From positions 1 through 6,279 of the forward strand of contig CAJXJE010000045.1 of the NCBI GenBank assembly GCA_913054215.1: a stretch of 6,279 nucleotides of DNA, read 5' to 3'. Position 1 is the stretch's first letter. Each line of letters begins with the position of its first letter. Shown here in pieces: positions 5,501 through 6,279 of the stretch. The translations under genes were made by a program, and so were the position numbers. The stretch is from an uncultured Candidatus Peregrinibacteria bacterium (GTDB lineage: Bacteria; Patescibacteriota; Gracilibacteria; Peribacterales; Peribacteraceae). Below the pieces are notes generated by a model. That model was not told the DNA's origin and searched no databases. It saw nothing but the letters and a program-made list of their open reading frames with translations.

Positions 5501-6279
5501 TGAGTATGTATGGTTCACAGGAGGTGGCGGTACCAATAAATTGCACTGCCTTGCTCGAATCGTTATTCATGCCAAGACAGGAAGACCATTTATTAGCATG
5601 CCAGAGGGGACTATACCATTAGACGACATACTGCGGTCACGCTTGGCACCTGTGAAAAATCTTCATGCAGAAGCAGTTGCTGCATTGCAGCCAACTGCTG
5701 GCTGGAAGCTCCATTTGAATTTTGATCCAAATGATTCAGCTGCAGTAGCAAGAGTAGAAGCTGCATTGAATACACTTTCTCAAGAAGGGGTTATAGCACA
5801 ATATAAAATTGGTCATGGTGGAGGTGTAGCATCTGGGCAACCAGGTAAAGAAGCAACGGTTTATATTGGAGATGGTCGTCAGGCCAAATTGGTCTCTGAA
5901 TATCTAGAGCAAGAATTGGATGGTACATTGCTTCCTCCGACTAAATATGTATTGGTTGACGATATGCAAATCAACTCTGTTGTAGCAGGTCGATTTGATG
6001 TTGCTGGTGATCACACGTTTCATCAGTATGGTTCAAAAGGTATTCCATATCACAATAAGAATATAATGGACTCACTTACTGCAAATACTGAGACCAAGGC
6101 ACAATTCCGTAAACTTGCAGACCAAGAATTGCGTCTTCGCTATGGTATGTTTTATTCAGGAGGGCTTCCTACCCCTGCTCCACGTCACATTGTGAATCCC
6201 ACTGTCACGTCAGCATCCCCAGTTCCATCCAAAGCTCCTTCACGTCGTACTGTTAATCCAACGACAAAAACTGTATTTG
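2544..6279 (+). CDS. Giant modular protein with C-terminal lyase-like domain (partial)
   Basis: From ATG 2544, inside the ATGA overlap with the previous gene, the frame runs 1245 codons without a stop to the window edge, so the C-terminus is missing. There is no signal peptide. Residues 1 to about 565 are charged and helical with no family I recognise. Residues 569-606 are a Gly/Ala/Met-rich hydrophobic stretch, followed by a Gly-rich, weakly hydrophobic region to about 745. Residues about 750-925 are helical, partly coiled-coil-like (VGRLRSLETERVQVLSDMDR). Residues 928-935 are eight prolines, opening a Ser/Arg-rich linker. Residues about 973-1185 form a folded region whose second half carries lyase-like motifs. 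Residues about 1205-1245 are a second Pro/Ser/Thr linker, so more domains probably follow. The architecture suggests a modular effector, toxin or surface enzyme; this is inference. That it is coding is very likely: over 3.7 kb open, translated with consistent protein-like composition. Confidence 0.9.
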   Translation, partial: MNDHNEQRRFVPDPEQSDAPRDGVESTEKQRYNPEELSKIRALTERVVAVLDKMQGKIWHHDSKHLRDRIKACAKYLNHMDRVTMSDEESRKGALYTEKIDARISEFLDRSDMYVARIVIDQYERGTEKRADFFSQEDLEDKDAVKWDSVPTAPANMFAAQKDEYATTYFSQNFRRFGSVANLKRFIISSGDYSMLEGQQKEAAVMKDMKRATDLHLRTVRSVLRNFPQDPKLRARSATYGRTLERYERDMNEFVDLLVGVGDVSDANLYDPELAAEWGQEIVSGMSVTEGIAWARKMDKRIGYWQSAGQKSSGEGLFMGIAAGLRDSLERERREGNGGLRSEEAYKQNSMKLAELFRLQLSGENRGENMLAANKRDPRLHFVGRDHTFAVEMIKNAVGFEDLAFRYMALELRQADPLSATVEAGWPFVQNQIKTKLGSEGMQRLEGVAAYKNMVSKVLKTPQTISESVERYSIFLQLKSLADGSQVDQGAMQKDISEKYEPYMKKAATEFTTYLDGNVNKLLSGERGVGNVALTKSQIKALGYLSDMEGYGWDISDETAAYIEMGGKVVAMIGIGIGMAIATGGLSLSAQMAAVGLTMTASGAVMEGTAVDSFAEGVKVYGADLAVNSLGVGIGRVLGAGRYAEQLRNANPAGLGARQIFKEAMSKGGMARMGQYYDDAVGVGTRLFGATAEGVVDVTVSSWVDTQLVPGTTFIGNLQSNAMFMGLPFGMEFGRDVMRGLRLAPPQNLRNIHRLSGKITSEIETLRGLCGPDIDPASFYKSGDIDSLIASVDGLSLKDQVANSVGRLRSLETERVQVLSDMDRLVKNRLEVMERVGSLDESPEGRVARTQEGLDLLQFEGTPKDADGKTIDFKNPDEKYGTAILEAHDIGKPPYTPAELKQKREILVAVFDADQVDTLIRTRIAGIPPPPPPPPRNPNRGRIVSPESRRTSSEIIKAAQQMRDASSRPASVHHTPDPDHVRIEHGEYVWFTGGGGTNKLHCLARIVIHAKTGRPFISMPEGTIPLDDILRSRLAPVKNLHAEAVAALQPTAGWKLHLNFDPNDSAAVARVEAALNTLSQEGVIAQYKIGHGGGVASGQPGKEATVYIGDGRQAKLVSEYLEQELDGTLLPPTKYVLVDDMQINSVVAGRFDVAGDHTFHQYGSKGIPYHNKNIMDSLTANTETKAQFRKLADQELRLRYGMFYSGGLPTPAPRHIVNPTVTSASPVPSKAPSRRTVNPTTKTVF
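4248..4361 (+). other. Gly/Ala/Met-rich hydrophobic segment in the giant protein
   Basis: Residues 569-606 (VVAMIGIGIGMAIATGG, then LSLSAQMAAVGLTMTASGAVM) form two uncharged hydrophobic stretches joined by a Gly-rich turn, with small residues at regular spacing. This could be a membrane hairpin, a pore or translocation element, or a buried core of a helical domain. Without a signal peptide or positive-inside flanks the membrane reading is weak. Confidence 0.5.
5325..5396 (+). other. Polyproline linker before the C-terminal domain
   Basis: Eight consecutive prolines (residues 928-935) are followed by RNPNRGRIVSPESRRTSS, rich in Arg and Ser. This separates the helical body from the C-terminal module. 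The IVSP...SRRT wording recurs as IVNP...SRRTVNPT at residues 1216-1240. Confidence 0.85.
5661..6110 (+). other. Candidate SpvC/LanKC-type lyase domain in the giant protein
   Basis: Residues about 1040-1189 carry, in order, GWKLH (K1055, H1057) followed by a strand and a DPND turn, QYK (K1088), GKEATVY (K1102, Y1107), YVLVDD (D1139, D1140) and AGRFD (R1150). The order and spacing match my memory of the lyase domains of class III/IV lanthipeptide synthetases (GWKIHVSA, FK, GKF.TVYP, YILSD, RYG). They also match SpvC/OspF phosphothreonine lyases, where a His in KFH acts as acid and a later Lys as base, eliminating phosphate from phosphothreonine. One oddity is that the Arg ten residues before the TVY/TLY tyrosine in those families is Ser1097 here. 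No kinase or cyclase domain is visible alongside. This is a motif-level call, with no alignment run. Confidence 0.45.

Noticed and set aside
5314..5622. Plus-strand 102-codon frame overlapping the lyase-like region
   Set aside because: It is an out-of-frame shadow of the giant gene, with His/Leu-rich text and no start signal.
2544..6279. UGA recoding as in Gracilibacteria or Absconditabacteria
   Set aside because: The giant frame contains no in-frame TGA, and the 124-aa gene plausibly ends at TGA within an ATGA overlap.

Overview
The window looks like bacterial DNA from a candidate-phyla-radiation (Patescibacteria) type genome. The evidence is an isolated rplJ-rplL pair with an L10-type attenuator leader and no rpoB behind it, no Shine-Dalgarno sequence in front of any of the five starts, an apparently leaderless promoter, and a very large protein with no family I can name over most of its length. 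This placement is inference. Frames close with TAG, TAA and TGA, and no in-frame TGA is needed in the long frame, so the standard bacterial code fits and the UGA-recoded lineages are unlikely.

Left part, minus strand (1-2060). A promoter near 2055-2082 drives a structured leader with an intrinsic attenuator (about 1910-2045). This is followed by rplJ (L10, with an unusual acidic tail) and rplL (L7/L12), and then a strong terminator (634-666). Beyond the terminator is the start of a secreted or surface-anchored, cysteine-rich protein with Gly-Pro and Asp-Gly repeats, which runs off the left edge.

Middle (1852-2172). This divergent control region carries the L10 leader and its promoter on one strand. 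On the other it carries a near-consensus extended -10 promoter, only 8 bases from the next start codon. A perfect 8-bp inverted repeat touches that promoter's -35 box.

Right part, plus strand (2173-6279). A small acidic helical protein (124 aa) overlaps by ATGA the start of a giant reading frame. That frame is open for 1245 codons and still has no stop at the window edge. The giant protein has a long charged helical N-terminal half, a Gly/Ala/Met-rich hydrophobic stretch, a helical middle, an eight-proline linker and a C-terminal domain. This domain carries the spaced motifs GWKLH, YK, GKEATVY and GRF, which resemble the lyase domains of class III/IV lanthipeptide synthetases and the SpvC/OspF/HopA1 phosphothreonine lyases. 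A second Pro/Ser/Thr linker with similar wording follows, suggesting further modules beyond the window. The small protein plus giant modular protein is the candidate undescribed system here: possibly a two-gene effector or modification cassette. Its function is not established by the sequence alone.
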